From positions 124,001 through 188,000 of the forward strand of contig NZ_JAIWPT010000007.1 of NCBI RefSeq assembly GCF_021191695.1: a stretch of DNA of 64,000 bases, in the 5' to 3' direction. How positions within the stretch are numbered: position 1 is the stretch's first letter; the number at the start of each line of letters is the position of its first letter. Shown in pieces: positions 52,054-63,346 of the stretch. Under the pieces are notes generated by a model. It did not search any database, was not told the origin of the DNA, and saw only the letters and a list, made by a program, of their open reading frames with translations. The stretch comes from Proluteimonas luteida (GTDB lineage Bacteria; Pseudomonadota; Gammaproteobacteria; Xanthomonadales; Xanthomonadaceae). The position numbers and the translations under genes are program-made.

Positions 52054-53382
52054 TCACGGCAGGTCGGAAGCGGCCTCGCGCTGTGCCGTCGTCCAAGCCC
52101 TCAGCCGGGAAGGCACATGCCGCACGAGCGCGGGATGGCGCTCGATCGCGCGGTCGACGTCCGCGGCATCGCCATCGCGCAGATGCGTGTCCAGGAACGC
52201 CAGGACCATGTCCCCGATCGCCGCCAACGCCTCGCCACCCCCGATCTCGCCGACGCGTTCTTCCCGCTTCGGGTCGTCCAGCAGGGCGGCCAGATCGGTG
52301 AATCCCATGTGGCGGATGCCCTGCAGGCGGACGCGCACCACGTCATCGTCCCGTCCCGCGTCGTTCCATGCTTCGTAGGCCAGGTCGTTCGGGCTGAAGT
52401 CCGCGTCCCGCGGCTGCCCTTCGAGCAGACCGTAGCGGGTCCAGTCGCTCAGCATCAGCAGCATCGGCCGCCCGACGGAGCGGTCGTAGAGGTCCGGATC
52501 GAAATTCTGCCCGTCGAGGTTGACCGCCGCCCGGCAGGCGTCCACCAGCCTGCAGGTCGTGGCCGAGGTGGCGCCGCCGAACGACATGCCGGCGAATGCC
52601 AGCCGACCGCGGTCCGCGCCCGCCAGCACGTCGCGGATGGCCTCGGGCTCGCGGCCTTCGAGGATGCTCCCGGCAACCGCCACGGTGTCGTCGCGCCAGT
52701 CGGCAAAGGAACGGCCGATCCGCGTGGCGGGTAGCGCGTCGGCGTAGACGGACAGCGCATCGCGGCGCACGGCCAGGTCCGGCCCTCCCGCCAGGACCTT
52801 CAACGCGTCCGCCAGACGTGGGTCGTCGCCTTCGCCGGCGATCGTGGTCGCGACGACGCGCCCGTCCTCCAGGCGTACGTCCGCCGCGTCCCCCGGGTGT
52901 GCGATCGACACCACGATGTAGCCATGGCTCGCCAGTCGCGATGCAAGGACGCTGTTCTGTTCCGGGTACAGGAAGAAGCCGTGGCTGTAGACCACCACCG
53001 GGAATCCGTGCGGGTGCCGCGCCGGAGGTACGCCCGGATGCACCGTCATGCGGGCGGTCGCCAGCGGTCGCAGTTCGTCTTCGGCATAGCCGAAGTTCCG
53101 GGCGATGGCCGGCAGCGTCGTGGCGGCGACCTCGTCCTCCAGGTAGGCGGCGGGTTCGCCGGCGGCCGGCGCGTCCGCGGGATACCACACGATCGCTGGG
53201 AGCCGCCGCGGTCCGCCGGCCCGGTCGCCGGCATCGAGGGGACGCGACGGATCGACGAACTCGGCCCTGACCACGCCGACGGCATGTTCGCCATCGGGTG
53301 CGGGCAGGGCCGACGCGGATGCGGCCGACATGCCGATCCAGGCGGCGATGGCAACGGCGATGATTGAGTACCTCGGGATCAT
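52054..53382 (-). CDS. Exported PAF-acetylhydrolase-like alpha/beta hydrolase
   Basis: A 442-residue protein with a signal peptide (cut near ASASA). The hydrolase core resembles the platelet-activating-factor acetylhydrolase / dienelactone group: oxyanion strand VVVYSHGFFLYPEQNSVLASRLASHGYIVVSIAHP, nucleophile S267 (GMSFGGAT), and a His in GIRHMGFTDL (about 372) as in PAF-AH. A natural ester or lactone substrate is likely but unknown. It is downstream of, and on the same strand as, the AraC regulator gene (109 bp apart), so it may be in that regulator's unit. Confidence 0.8.
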   Translation of the reverse strand: MIPRYSIIAVAIAAWIGMSAASASALPAPDGEHAVGVVRAEFVDPSRPLDAGDRAGGPRRLPAIVWYPADAPAAGEPAAYLEDEVAATTLPAIARNFGYAEDELRPLATARMTVHPGVPPARHPHGFPVVVYSHGFFLYPEQNSVLASRLASHGYIVVSIAHPGDAADVRLEDGRVVATTIAGEGDDPRLADALKVLAGGPDLAVRRDALSVYADALPATRIGRSFADWRDDTVAVAGSILEGREPEAIRDVLAGADRGRLAFAGMSFGGATSATTCRLVDACRAAVNLDGQNFDPDLYDRSVGRPMLLMLSDWTRYGLLEGQPRDADFSPNDLAYEAWNDAGRDDDVVRVRLQGIRHMGFTDLAALLDDPKREERVGEIGGGEALAAIGDMVLAFLDTHLRDGDAADVDRAIERHPALVRHVPSRLRAWTTAQREAASDLP

Positions 53383-53491
53383 GCAGCTTCCTCGACGACA
53401 GCAGATGGACGATCGACGCCTCGATCATCGATGGCAGGGCGACGGCCGCCACCGCGGAGGCGGGGGCGGCGCGCGGCGCGTCCGGCGCCAG

Positions 53492-54595
53492 CTAGTTCAC
53501 GAGCGACCCGTTGCCCGACGCCGGCACGCAACCGCTCCGGTCGCGCGGCGGTCCGGCCATCGCGGCGCGGCTCGCCGTGCCCCGGACCAGGGTCGGGCAG
53601 GAACCGAACGCCAGCTTGAACGCGCGGGTGAAGCTCCCGGGGCATTCGTAGCCGCATTCGATCGCGATGTCGATCATCGGCATGTCGCTCTTGCTCACCA
53701 GCGCCATCGCCCTCGACAACCTGACCTGCTTGTAGACCTGTCCCACGCTGCCGCGGAACATGACCTGGAATCCGTACTGCAGCTTCTTGATCGTCATGCC
53801 GACCGCGGCGGCGAGCTCGGAGACGCTCAGGGGCTCGTCGAGGTTTCTTTCAATGATCTCCCGGGCCAGCTTGACCTTCTCGACATCCGCCCGTCGCAAC
53901 CCGTGGCCGTCGCCGCGGTTGTCCTCCGCATGCGACTGGATTACCGCACATACGATCTCGATCGCCTTCGCGATCAGGTAGAGCCGTCGCAGTTCGCCTT
54001 CGTAGGGACATTCGAACGCCTGGGTCGCGGCGATGCTCGCGGCACTGCCCAGCGGCACGTGGCGCAGGCCTGTCGGCGCCCGGTGCAGGATGTAGTCGCG
54101 GAAGATCGCCGGCAATGCCTGGGCGTCCAGGCCGAGGACATCCTTGACGCGGTCGCGCCGCAGGAAGATCGAGACCCAGCGCAGGGGGCGATCGGGCTCG
54201 TACACGGTACGCACGGCATCGCCGCTCGGCAGGCCGTAGAACGTGCAGAACCCGTGGGCGAGTTCCTCGTCGGCCAGGTCGCCGCCGGCGGAGATCGTGC
54301 TTCGCCCCTCGATCCAGGCGCAGAACACGAGATGATCGTCGTGGCGGTGCAGCCGCGAGAGCGGGCGCGCGGCGCGGAAATCGACGATCGCCATCGACAG
54401 GGCGTCGTTGAGCTGGTGGAACACCCAGCCGCCATCGCCGAGGGATTCATCGTAGCGGTGCCGGAAACCCTGTCCGGAAACGAGCGGCTCGCGCCAGCCT
54501 TCGTGGACCGCCGCGCTGCGCCAGCAGGCCGCTTCCGCCGGCTGTCCCGCACAACCCAGCATGTCTTCGATGGTGCGATCGTCGAGAATCATCAA
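53492..54595 (-). CDS. AraC-family transcriptional regulator
   Basis: A 367-residue regulator. The N-terminal ~220 residues form a ligand-sensing domain (SRLHRHDDHLVFCAWIEGRSTI, cupin-like) and the C-terminus (about 238-335) the double helix-turn-helix of AraC/XylS: PLSVSELAAAVGMTIKKLQYGFQVMFRGSVGQVYKQVRLSRAM and IDIAIECGYECPGSFTRAFKLAFG. The layout is like PchR-type regulators of siderophore uptake, but no siderophore link is shown. The plausible targets are the adjacent hydrolase and the receptor at 49660. Confidence 0.85.
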   Translation of the reverse strand: MMILDDRTIEDMLGCAGQPAEAACWRSAAVHEGWREPLVSGQGFRHRYDESLGDGGWVFHQLNDALSMAIVDFRAARPLSRLHRHDDHLVFCAWIEGRSTISAGGDLADEELAHGFCTFYGLPSGDAVRTVYEPDRPLRWVSIFLRRDRVKDVLGLDAQALPAIFRDYILHRAPTGLRHVPLGSAASIAATQAFECPYEGELRRLYLIAKAIEIVCAVIQSHAEDNRGDGHGLRRADVEKVKLAREIIERNLDEPLSVSELAAAVGMTIKKLQYGFQVMFRGSVGQVYKQVRLSRAMALVSKSDMPMIDIAIECGYECPGSFTRAFKLAFGSCPTLVRGTASRAAMAGPPRDRSGCVPASGNGSLVN

Positions 54596-55148
54596 GCCTC
54601 ACTCCCGTGCCTGCCCGAACCGCGGACTCCGTGTCCGGGTCGTGCTCGAGATCGCCAGCATCCTGATGGCGGCGTACGCCCGCACCTTGACATGGAACGG
54701 ACCGGGAACGGGGGGCGCAGGTCCTGCACGCCAGCGCATGTCGCCGCGCGTCCCGGACCGCTTCGGCGAAGTCGCCGCCCGGATCGGCATGTCTGTCGCG
54801 ATGCCCGGGGGCTAGGCTCGAACCACGTTCCGTCGACCGCCCGGACCATGGCCGCCAGATTCCCCTTCCACTCCCGCATGAAAAGATGCCCGGTGTCCGC
54901 TGTCCAGTGGCGGCAGGACCCGCGCGGAATCCGCTATGTGGCTGTTCTGCAAGGGAATGGGCGGGGGATGACGCAACAATTCGGCGTATGGACGGTCGCA
55001 GACGCTTGTGCCACACCTGCCGATGCGTGCAATACGCCGATTAATTCCGGCTCCCTCCGCAGTCCGGCGGCGGCCGCATCGTCGGACCGGTTGTTGCCCG
55101 CCGGTCCACGGGCGACACTTCGGGCAATCGCGATGTCCGGTGCCAGGC
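54596..55148. other. 553-bp divergent intergenic region
   Basis: This lies between the AraC gene and the Lrp/CoA-transferase operon. No ORF with plausible composition and ribosome binding site was found on either strand, and no repeat or convincing palindromic operator was seen. It must contain at least the promoters for both flanking units. Confidence 0.45.
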
Positions 55149-55640
55149 ATGCCCCACAAAGATTCCCTCGACCGGATCGACCTGAGGATCCTCCAGGCGC
55201 TGCAGGAGGATGCGCAGATCAAGAACCGGGAGCTGGCCGACCGGGTGGCGCTGTCGCCCAGCGCATGCCTGCGCCGGATCCGCGACCTGGAGGCGAGGGG
55301 ACTGATCACCGGCTACCGTGCGCACGTCGCGGTCGACCGGATACGGACCGTCACCATCGTGATCGCGCAGGTGTCCTTCGAGCGTCATTCGGCTGGCAGG
55401 TTCGTGGATTTCGACGCCTGGGCCGGGCGCACGCCGGAGATCGTGGAATCGGCGCGCATCAGCGGCCACTACGACTACCTGCTGCGGGTTGTGGTCAGCG
55501 ACATCCACGACTGGAAGCGGATCATGCGGGAGATGACCGACGGCGACTTCGGCGTGGAGAAGATCGTCTCCAGCTTCCTGATGGAGGAGATGAAGTCCTT
55601 CGCGGGCTATCCGCTGACGCCGGCCGGCGGCCCGGGCTGA
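55149..55640 (+). CDS. Lrp/AsnC-family transcriptional regulator
   Basis: A 163-residue regulator. The N-terminal HTH (LDRIDLRILQALQEDAQIKNRELADRVALSPSACLRRIRDLEARGLITGY, residues 8-57) and the C-terminal RAM/ligand domain (TVTIVIAQVSFERH..., ISGHYDYLLRVVVSDIHDWKRIMRE) are complete. It leads a four-gene same-strand cluster (spacers 52, 27 and 36 bp), so it probably regulates the CoA-transferase/hydratase/HMG-CoA reductase genes in response to an amino acid or acyl metabolite. Confidence 0.88.
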   Translation: MPHKDSLDRIDLRILQALQEDAQIKNRELADRVALSPSACLRRIRDLEARGLITGYRAHVAVDRIRTVTIVIAQVSFERHSAGRFVDFDAWAGRTPEIVESARISGHYDYLLRVVVSDIHDWKRIMREMTDGDFGVEKIVSSFLMEEMKSFAGYPLTPAGGPG

Positions 55641-55692
55641 TCCCGGCGCCACGGCGGACGCCGCCGACGCATCGTGCCCGGGAGGACGCGCG

Positions 55693-56937
55693 ATGACCGC
55701 CGCCGGTCTCGATGGCGCGCCGCCCGCCGCGCCACGCCGCGGCTCCCTGCACGGGCTCGTGGTGCTGGACATCACCCGGGTCGTGGCCGGTCCCTACTGC
55801 GCGATGATCCTGGCCGACCTGGGCGCGCGGGTGATCAAGGTCGAGCATCCCGACGATCCGGACTACGTCCGCGATTTTCCGCCGTTCGTCGGCGAGGGAG
55901 ACCAACGCTTCAGTGCCTTCTTCGCGCAGTACAACCGACACAAGCAGGGCATCACCCTGAACCTCAAGCACGAGGCCGGCCGCGAACTGCTGAAGAAACT
56001 GGTGGCCCGCGCCGACGTGCTGGTGGAGAACTTCCGCCCCGGCACGATGCAGCGTTTCGGCGTGGGCTACGAGGTGCTGCGCGAAGCGAATCCCCGGCTG
56101 GTCTACGCGGCGATCAGCGGCTTCGGCCAGACCGGTCCGAACGCGCGCAAGCCCGGGTTCGACAACAGCGGCCAGGCCACCGGCGGGCTGTGGTCGATGA
56201 ACGGGTTCCCGGACCGGCCGCCGGTGCGCGTGGGCACGATCGTCGGCGACGTGTCCGCCACCCTGTTCGCCACCATCGGCGTGCTGGCCGCGGTGCGCGA
56301 AGCCGAGCGCACGGGGCTGGGGCAGATGGTCGACGTGTCGCAGCAGGATGCGGTCCTCGCGCTGACCGAGAACGCGGTGGTCAAGTACACCGTCGACGGC
56401 GAGATCGCCGGCCCACTCGGCAACGAGCATCCGTTCGTGCGGCCCTACGGGCAGTTTCCGTGCAGGGACGGCCACGTCTTCTTCGGCGGCTACAACGACA
56501 AGCTGTGGGCGCTGTCGTGCCGCAAGTTCGGCACGCCCGAGCTGATCTCCGACCCGGAGATCGACACGATGGCCAAGCGTTTCGACCCGGCGGTGTATGC
56601 GCGCCGCGTCAAGCCGGTCGTGGAGGCGTGGTTCCGGGAACGCGGCAAGGCCGAACTGGAGGCCCTGGCGGGCGACGACATTCCGCTGTGCGCGGTGAAG
56701 AACATCAAGGAGGTGGTCGAGGATCCGCATGTCGCCGCGCGCGACATGATCGTCGACGTCGAGTATCCGCAAGGCCGGGTCGGCATGTTCGGCACGCCGA
56801 TCAAGCTCTCCGGCACGCCGGCGGAGGCACGCGGGCACGCGCCGCGGCCCGGCCAGCACAACGCCGAAGTCTATGCGGACCTGCTGGGCATCGACGCGGA
56901 AGAACTGCGGCGTCTCAGGGCGCTGGGCGCAGTGTGA
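55693..56937 (+). CDS. Class III (CaiB/BaiF) CoA-transferase
   Basis: A 414-residue CoA-transferase of family III. The N-terminal GLVVLDITRVVAGPYCAMILADLGARVIKVEHP, LLKKLVARADVLVENFRPGTMQRFG and SGFGQTG, the catalytic Asp D186 (TIVGDVSATLFA), and the C-terminal GHAPRPGQHNAEV are all typical. It moves CoA between carboxylic acids in the cytoplasm. With the downstream HMG-CoA reductase, a succinyl-CoA:3-hydroxy-3-methylglutarate or similar transferase is the most economical idea (inference). GGGAGGACGCGCG precedes ATG. Confidence 0.85.
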   Translation: MTAAGLDGAPPAAPRRGSLHGLVVLDITRVVAGPYCAMILADLGARVIKVEHPDDPDYVRDFPPFVGEGDQRFSAFFAQYNRHKQGITLNLKHEAGRELLKKLVARADVLVENFRPGTMQRFGVGYEVLREANPRLVYAAISGFGQTGPNARKPGFDNSGQATGGLWSMNGFPDRPPVRVGTIVGDVSATLFATIGVLAAVREAERTGLGQMVDVSQQDAVLALTENAVVKYTVDGEIAGPLGNEHPFVRPYGQFPCRDGHVFFGGYNDKLWALSCRKFGTPELISDPEIDTMAKRFDPAVYARRVKPVVEAWFRERGKAELEALAGDDIPLCAVKNIKEVVEDPHVAARDMIVDVEYPQGRVGMFGTPIKLSGTPAEARGHAPRPGQHNAEVYADLLGIDAEELRRLRALGAV

Positions 56938-56964
56938 TGGGCGCATGCTGACGGGAGCACGCTG

Positions 56965-57729
56965 ATGGGAATCGCCTACGAGGTGTCCGACGGCATCGCG
57001 ATGGTCCGTTTCGACCGTCCGAAGAAACTCAACGCGCTGACGCTCGCGATGTACCGTGAGCTCGGGGACGCGTTCATCGCCGCGCGCGACGACCCGCGCG
57101 TGCGCGTGGTGATCCTGACCGCCAGCGGCCAGCGCGCGTTCTGCGTCGGCGCCGACCTCGGCGAGTCGATTCCCGCGCTGATGGAGGACAGGTTCGACAT
57201 CTCGCAATGGGACGACGCCCACCTCAAGAACCTGCGGCTCTACAAGCCGGTACTGTGCGCGATCAACGGCCTGTGCCTGGGCGGCGGCTTCGAGATCATG
57301 CTGGGCACCGACATCCGCATCGCGGCCGAGCACGCGACGTTCGCGCTGCCGGAGCCGTCGCTGGGCATCGTGCCGGCGGGCGGCACGCTGGTACGCCTGG
57401 TCCGGCAGATTCCCTACGCGCACGCGATGGAGCTGCTGCTCACCGCCAACGGCTTCAGCGCGCACGAGCTGCTCGCCAAGGGGCTGATCAACCGCGTCGT
57501 GCCGGCGGCGGAGCTGATGCCGCAGACGCTGGCGCTCGCCGAGCGGATCAAGGCGCTCAGCCCGACCGCCCTGGCCGTGATCAAGGAGTCGGTGCACCGC
57601 CTCGCCCACCTGCCGGAGGCAGAGGCGTTCGCCGAGGAGGCCCGGCTCGGCCAGCGCGCCTTCACCAGCGACGACGCACGGCGCGGGCTGGCCGCGTTCG
57701 CGCGGAAGCAGACCCCGGTTTTCGATTGA
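56965..57729 (+). CDS. Enoyl-CoA hydratase/isomerase family protein
   Basis: A 254-residue crotonase-fold enzyme. Both catalytic glutamates of true hydratases are in place: E110 (GLCLGGGFEIML) and E130 (FALPEPSLGIVPAGG), aligned with rat ECH E144 and E164. The oxyanion-hole strands are FCVGADL and the GGG loop. In this operon a role as methylglutaconyl-CoA hydratase (HMG-CoA <-> 3-methylglutaconyl-CoA) would connect it to the HMG-CoA reductase; this is inference from context, as the family is too broad to call from motif alone. Confidence 0.88.
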   Translation: MGIAYEVSDGIAMVRFDRPKKLNALTLAMYRELGDAFIAARDDPRVRVVILTASGQRAFCVGADLGESIPALMEDRFDISQWDDAHLKNLRLYKPVLCAINGLCLGGGFEIMLGTDIRIAAEHATFALPEPSLGIVPAGGTLVRLVRQIPYAHAMELLLTANGFSAHELLAKGLINRVVPAAELMPQTLALAERIKALSPTALAVIKESVHRLAHLPEAEAFAEEARLGQRAFTSDDARRGLAAFARKQTPVFD

Positions 57730-57765
57730 TCCCCGGTTCCCCCCGGAACGACCTCCAGGACCGCC

Positions 57766-59052
<1,287 letters not shown>

Positions 59053-59135
59053 TCTCCAGTGCCCTGCCGGCGTACGAACCGGATGGGCGCGGGTCGCTCA
59101 ACGGCCGGGCGGTGGAGCGACAGCCTGCCGGAGGG

Positions 59136-59840
59136 TCACGAGGAAGGTCGCGGCGCGGGGCGCGGCCCGAACAGCGCGGTGCCGACCCGGACCAGCGTCG
59201 CGCCCTCGGCGATCGCCAGTTCCAGGTCGTCGCTCATGCCCATCGACAGCGTGTCGATCGCCGGATCCTGGCCGGCCACGGTGTCGAACAGGCGCCGCAT
59301 CCGCGCGAACGCATCGCGCCGGCGCGACGGCTCGGCATGCGGCGCGGGAATCGCCATCAGTCCGCGCAGGCGCAGCATCGGCGCGGCGCGTATCGCCGCG
59401 ACCAGCGCCGGCACCTCCGCCGGCTGGCAGCCGTGCTTGCTCGATTCGTCGTCGATGTTGACCTGCACCAGCACGTTCAGCGGCCCACGCGCTGCGGGGC
59501 GGTGCGCGGCCAGCGCATCGACCAGTTTCGGCCGGTCGACGGTCTGCACCCAGTCGAACAGGGTGGCGGCGAGCCTGGCCTTGTTCGACTGCAGGTGGCC
59601 GATCAGGTGCCATTCCAGGCCCAGCCCGGCCAGCGCCTCGATCTTGCCCGCGGCCTCCTGCACGTAGTTCTCGCCGAACGCCCGCTGCCCGGCAGCCGCC
59701 AGCGCGCCCAGTTCGGCGGCGCTGCGGGTCTTGCCGACCGCCAGCAGGCGCGCCGGCACTGGCCGGCCGGCCCGTCGGCTGGCGTTGTCGATGCGTAGCA
59801 GGACGGCATCCAGGGCAGGGGCGGGGGTAGGGTCGGGCAC
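59136..59840 (-). CDS. yggS: YggS family PLP homeostasis protein
   Basis: A 234-residue PLP-binding protein with a TIM-barrel like alanine racemase. The PLP lysine is K37 (LLAVGKTRSAAEL); FGENYVQEA, EWHLIGHLQSNK and the phosphate-binding MGMSDDLELAIAEGATLVRVGTALFG are typical. Such proteins keep free PLP under control and have no catalytic role. It is divergent from pilT-pilU, the usual xanthomonad and pseudomonad neighbourhood. Confidence 0.93.
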   Translation of the reverse strand: MPDPTPAPALDAVLLRIDNASRRAGRPVPARLLAVGKTRSAAELGALAAAGQRAFGENYVQEAAGKIEALAGLGLEWHLIGHLQSNKARLAATLFDWVQTVDRPKLVDALAAHRPAARGPLNVLVQVNIDDESSKHGCQPAEVPALVAAIRAAPMLRLRGLMAIPAPHAEPSRRRDAFARMRRLFDTVAGQDPAIDTLSMGMSDDLELAIAEGATLVRVGTALFGPRPAPRPSS

Positions 59841-59867
59841 GTGTCGCGATCCGTGTGAATGGGCTGG

Positions 59868-59895
59868 TTTTGGGCCGGGAATACCGGTCTATACT
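59868..59895 (+). promoter_or_regulatory. Possible pilT promoter
   Basis: -10 TATACT (59890-59895) is clear. A weak -35 TTTTGG (59868-59873) stands 16 bp upstream. The leader to the pilT start would be about 75 nt. Confidence 0.45.
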
Positions 59896-59973
59896 GCCGC
59901 CGGGGACAGGGCAGCGCCAACCAGCGGACCGGCGCCGCGCCCTGTGGCATTCAGCAGCATCATGGGGAGTCGC

Positions 59974-61011
59974 ATGGATATCGCCGAACTGTTGGCGTTC
60001 TCGGTCAAGAACAAGGCATCGGACCTGCATCTGTCGGCAGGCCTGCCGCCGATGATCCGGGTCGATGGCGACGTGCGCCGGATCAACATTCCCGCGCTCG
60101 AGCACAAGCAGGTGCACGCGCTGATCTACGACATCATGTCGGACAAGCAGCGCCGCGACTACGAGGAATTCCTCGAGGTCGACTTCTCGTTCGAGATCCC
60201 GGGCCTGGCGCGCTTCCGCGTCAACGCGTTCAACCAGAACCGCGGCGCCGGCGCGGTGTTCCGCACCATTCCCTCCGAGGTGCTGACCCTCGAGGACCTC
60301 AACACGCCGCCGATCTTCCGCCAGCTGATCGACCAGCCGCAGGGCCTGATCCTGGTCACCGGCCCGACCGGCTCGGGCAAGTCGACCACGCTCGCGGCGA
60401 TGCTCGACCACATCAACAAGAACGAATACGCGCACATCCTCTCGGTCGAGGATCCGATCGAGTTCGTGCACACCTCGCAGAAGTGCCTGATCAACCAGCG
60501 CGAGGTGCACCGCGACACCCACGGCTTCAACGAGGCGCTGCGCTCGGCGCTGCGCGAGGATCCCGACTACATCCTGGTCGGCGAGCTGCGCGACCTGGAG
60601 ACGATCCGCCTGGCGCTGACCGCCGCCGAGACCGGCCATCTGGTGTTCGGCACGCTGCACACCTCCAGCGCGGCCAAGACCATCGACCGCATCATCGACG
60701 TGTTCCCCGCCGGCGAGAAGCCGATGGTGCGCTCGATGCTGTCGGAGTCGCTGCGCGCGGTGATCTCGCAGGCGCTGCTGAAGAAGGTCGGCGGCGGGCG
60801 TACCGCGGCCTGGGAGATCATGGTCGGCACCCCGGCCATCCGCAATCTGATCCGCGAGGACAAGGTCGCGCAGATGTACTCGGCGATCCAGACCGGCCAG
60901 TCGGTCGGCATGATGACCCTCGACCAGCATCTGCAGGACCTGGTCAAGCGCGGCCTGATCACGCGGCCGCACGCCAAGGAATACGCCAAGGACAAGCGGC
61001 TGTTCGAGTGA
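59974..61011 (+). CDS. pilT: Type IV pilus retraction ATPase PilT
   Basis: A 345-residue cytoplasmic hexameric ATPase that retracts type IV pili for twitching. N-terminal PAS-like domain (ASDLHLSAGLPPMIRVDGDVR), Walker A GPTGSGKST (130-138), the Asp box LSVEDPIEF, Walker B LREDPDYILVGELRD, His box HLVFGTLHTSSAAKTIDRIID. The C-terminal MMTLDQHLQDLVKRGLI is typical PilT. pilU follows after 124 bp. Confidence 0.97.
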   Translation: MDIAELLAFSVKNKASDLHLSAGLPPMIRVDGDVRRINIPALEHKQVHALIYDIMSDKQRRDYEEFLEVDFSFEIPGLARFRVNAFNQNRGAGAVFRTIPSEVLTLEDLNTPPIFRQLIDQPQGLILVTGPTGSGKSTTLAAMLDHINKNEYAHILSVEDPIEFVHTSQKCLINQREVHRDTHGFNEALRSALREDPDYILVGELRDLETIRLALTAAETGHLVFGTLHTSSAAKTIDRIIDVFPAGEKPMVRSMLSESLRAVISQALLKKVGGGRTAAWEIMVGTPAIRNLIREDKVAQMYSAIQTGQSVGMMTLDQHLQDLVKRGLITRPHAKEYAKDKRLFE

Positions 61012-61025
61012 GTTCGAACAGACGC

Positions 61026-61117
61026 CGGGATTCGGGAATCGGGATTAGAACAAGCCAGGCTTCGCGATCGGGATGGATTCGCTCTTTCGAATCCCGAATC
61101 CCGAATCCCGAATCCCG
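61026..61117. repeat. Inverted heptamer repeats between pilT and pilU
   Basis: Near 61026-61047 the unit GGATTCG/GGAATCG is repeated about three times. At 61088-61117 CGAATCC is repeated four times in perfect tandem, the reverse complement of the first set. The two runs can pair into a long hairpin in the pilT-pilU spacer, which may tune readthrough or mRNA stability. Copy number may vary by slippage. Confidence 0.7.
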
Positions 61118-61135
61118 GCTCCAACGGAGCCACTC

Positions 61136-62266
61136 ATGAGCAGCATCGATTTCACCTCGTTCCTCAAGCTGATGGCGCACCAGAAGGCGTCGGACCTGTT
61201 CATCACCGCCGGCATGCCGCCGTCGATGAAGGTCCACGGCAAGATCTCGCCGATCACCCAGAACCCGCTGACGCCGCAACAGGCGCGCGATCTGGTGCTC
61301 AACGTGATGACGCCGGCCCAGCGCGAGGAATTCGAGAAGACCCACGAGTGCAACTTCGCGATCGGCGTGGCCGGGGTGGGGCGCTTCCGCATCTCGTGCT
61401 TCTACCAGCGCAACCAGGTCGGCATGGTGCTGCGCCGCATCGAGACGCACATCCCCAGCATCGAAGAGCTGAATCTGCCGCCGATCATCAAGACGCTGGC
61501 GATGACCAAGCGCGGCATCGTGATCTTCGTCGGCGCCACCGGCACCGGCAAGTCGACGTCGCTGGCGGCGATGATCGGTTACCGCAACCAGAACTCGACC
61601 GGCCACATCATCACCATCGAGGACCCGATCGAATTCGTGCACAAGCACGCCGGCTGCATCATCACCCAGCGCGAGGTCGGCATCGACACCGACAGCTGGG
61701 AGAATGCGCTGAAGAACACCCTGCGCCAGGCGCCGGACGTGATCATGATCGGCGAGGTGCGCACCCGCGAGGGCATGGACCACGCCATCGCCTTCGCCGA
61801 GACCGGCCACCTGGTGCTGTGCACGCTGCACGCCAACAACGCCAACCAGGCGATGGACCGCATCATCAACTTCTTTCCCGAGGACCGTCGCAGCCAGCTG
61901 CTGATGGACCTGTCGCTGAACCTCAAGGGTGTGGTCGCCCAGCAGCTGATCCCCACGCCCGACGGCAAGTCGCGGCGCGCGGCGATGGAGATCCTGCTCG
62001 GCACGCCGCTGGTCCAGGACTACATCCGCGACGGCGAGATCCACAAGCTCAAGGAAGTCATGAAGGAGTCGACCAACCTCGGCATGAAGACCTTCGACCA
62101 GGCGCTGTTCGAGCTCTACCAGGCCGGCGAGATCTCCTACGAGGACGCGCTGCGCTACGCCGACTCCGCCAACGAGGTGCGCCTGCGCATCAAGCTGGCC
62201 CAGGGCGGCGACGCGCGCACGCTGGCACAGGGGCTCGATGGCGTCGAGGTGGCGGAGGTCCGCTGA
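61136..62266 (+). CDS. pilU: PilT-like accessory retraction ATPase PilU
   Basis: A 376-residue paralogue of PilT. SSIDFTSFLKLMAHQKASDLFITAGMPP at the start, Walker A GATGTGKST (133-141), EDPIEFVHKHAGCIITQREVG, Walker B LRQAPDVIMIGEVRT, His box HLVLCTLHANNANQAMDRIINFFPE, and a C-terminal extension (NEVRLRIKLAQGGDARTL) are typical of PilU, which adds force to PilT-driven retraction. Confidence 0.96.
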   Translation: MSSIDFTSFLKLMAHQKASDLFITAGMPPSMKVHGKISPITQNPLTPQQARDLVLNVMTPAQREEFEKTHECNFAIGVAGVGRFRISCFYQRNQVGMVLRRIETHIPSIEELNLPPIIKTLAMTKRGIVIFVGATGTGKSTSLAAMIGYRNQNSTGHIITIEDPIEFVHKHAGCIITQREVGIDTDSWENALKNTLRQAPDVIMIGEVRTREGMDHAIAFAETGHLVLCTLHANNANQAMDRIINFFPEDRRSQLLMDLSLNLKGVVAQQLIPTPDGKSRRAAMEILLGTPLVQDYIRDGEIHKLKEVMKESTNLGMKTFDQALFELYQAGEISYEDALRYADSANEVRLRIKLAQGGDARTLAQGLDGVEVAEVR

Positions 62267-62605
62267 CGCCGCGCTTCCCCGGCGGGATCGCCGGCAGTCG
62301 GTAGGCCCGGGCCGGGAAGGCCGCGCCGGCCGCGCAGTCGGGGCATTTCGGCAGCAGCAAAGGCCCGTGCAGGCGGGCCCGCTTGCCTTGTAATCCGCCG
62401 CAGCGGACCCGGACAGTCGCCGGCCAGTGCCTCCAGGTGCTGCGGTGCGGCAGTGCCGGCACGAGGCCACTGTCGGGCGCCACGCAACACAGCATTCCCG
62501 CAGCCGGTGCCGGCACGCTGCTATCGTGCGCCGGTCTTGTCGCCAACTTGATCCCCGACAGGGGACAATGCCGCGTTCATTCCCGAATCCCAAGGAGATC
62601 CGCAG
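62267..62605. other. Intergenic region pilU-sodA
   Basis: A 339-bp GC-rich stretch. A modest hairpin GGCCCG/CGGGCC (62362-62367 with 62374-62379) without T-tract may help end pilU transcription. CAAGGAGAT before 62606 is the sodA ribosome binding site. No clear promoter pair or small gene was recognised. Confidence 0.45.
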
Positions 62606-63232
<627 letters not shown>

Positions 63233-63346
63233 GCCTGCGGCACCGTGCCTGGATTCCGGCCGCGCAAGCGGCCGGAATGCGTTTCGCCGCGCGGATGGCG
63301 GCCCGTCATCGCCACATGCGCTCCGCGAGTCCTGGATCGACCGGCG

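Noticed and set aside
61088-61117. Tandem repeat considered as a CRISPR array
   Set aside because: Units are 7 bp and directly adjacent, without spacers or cas genes; a short tandem repeat.
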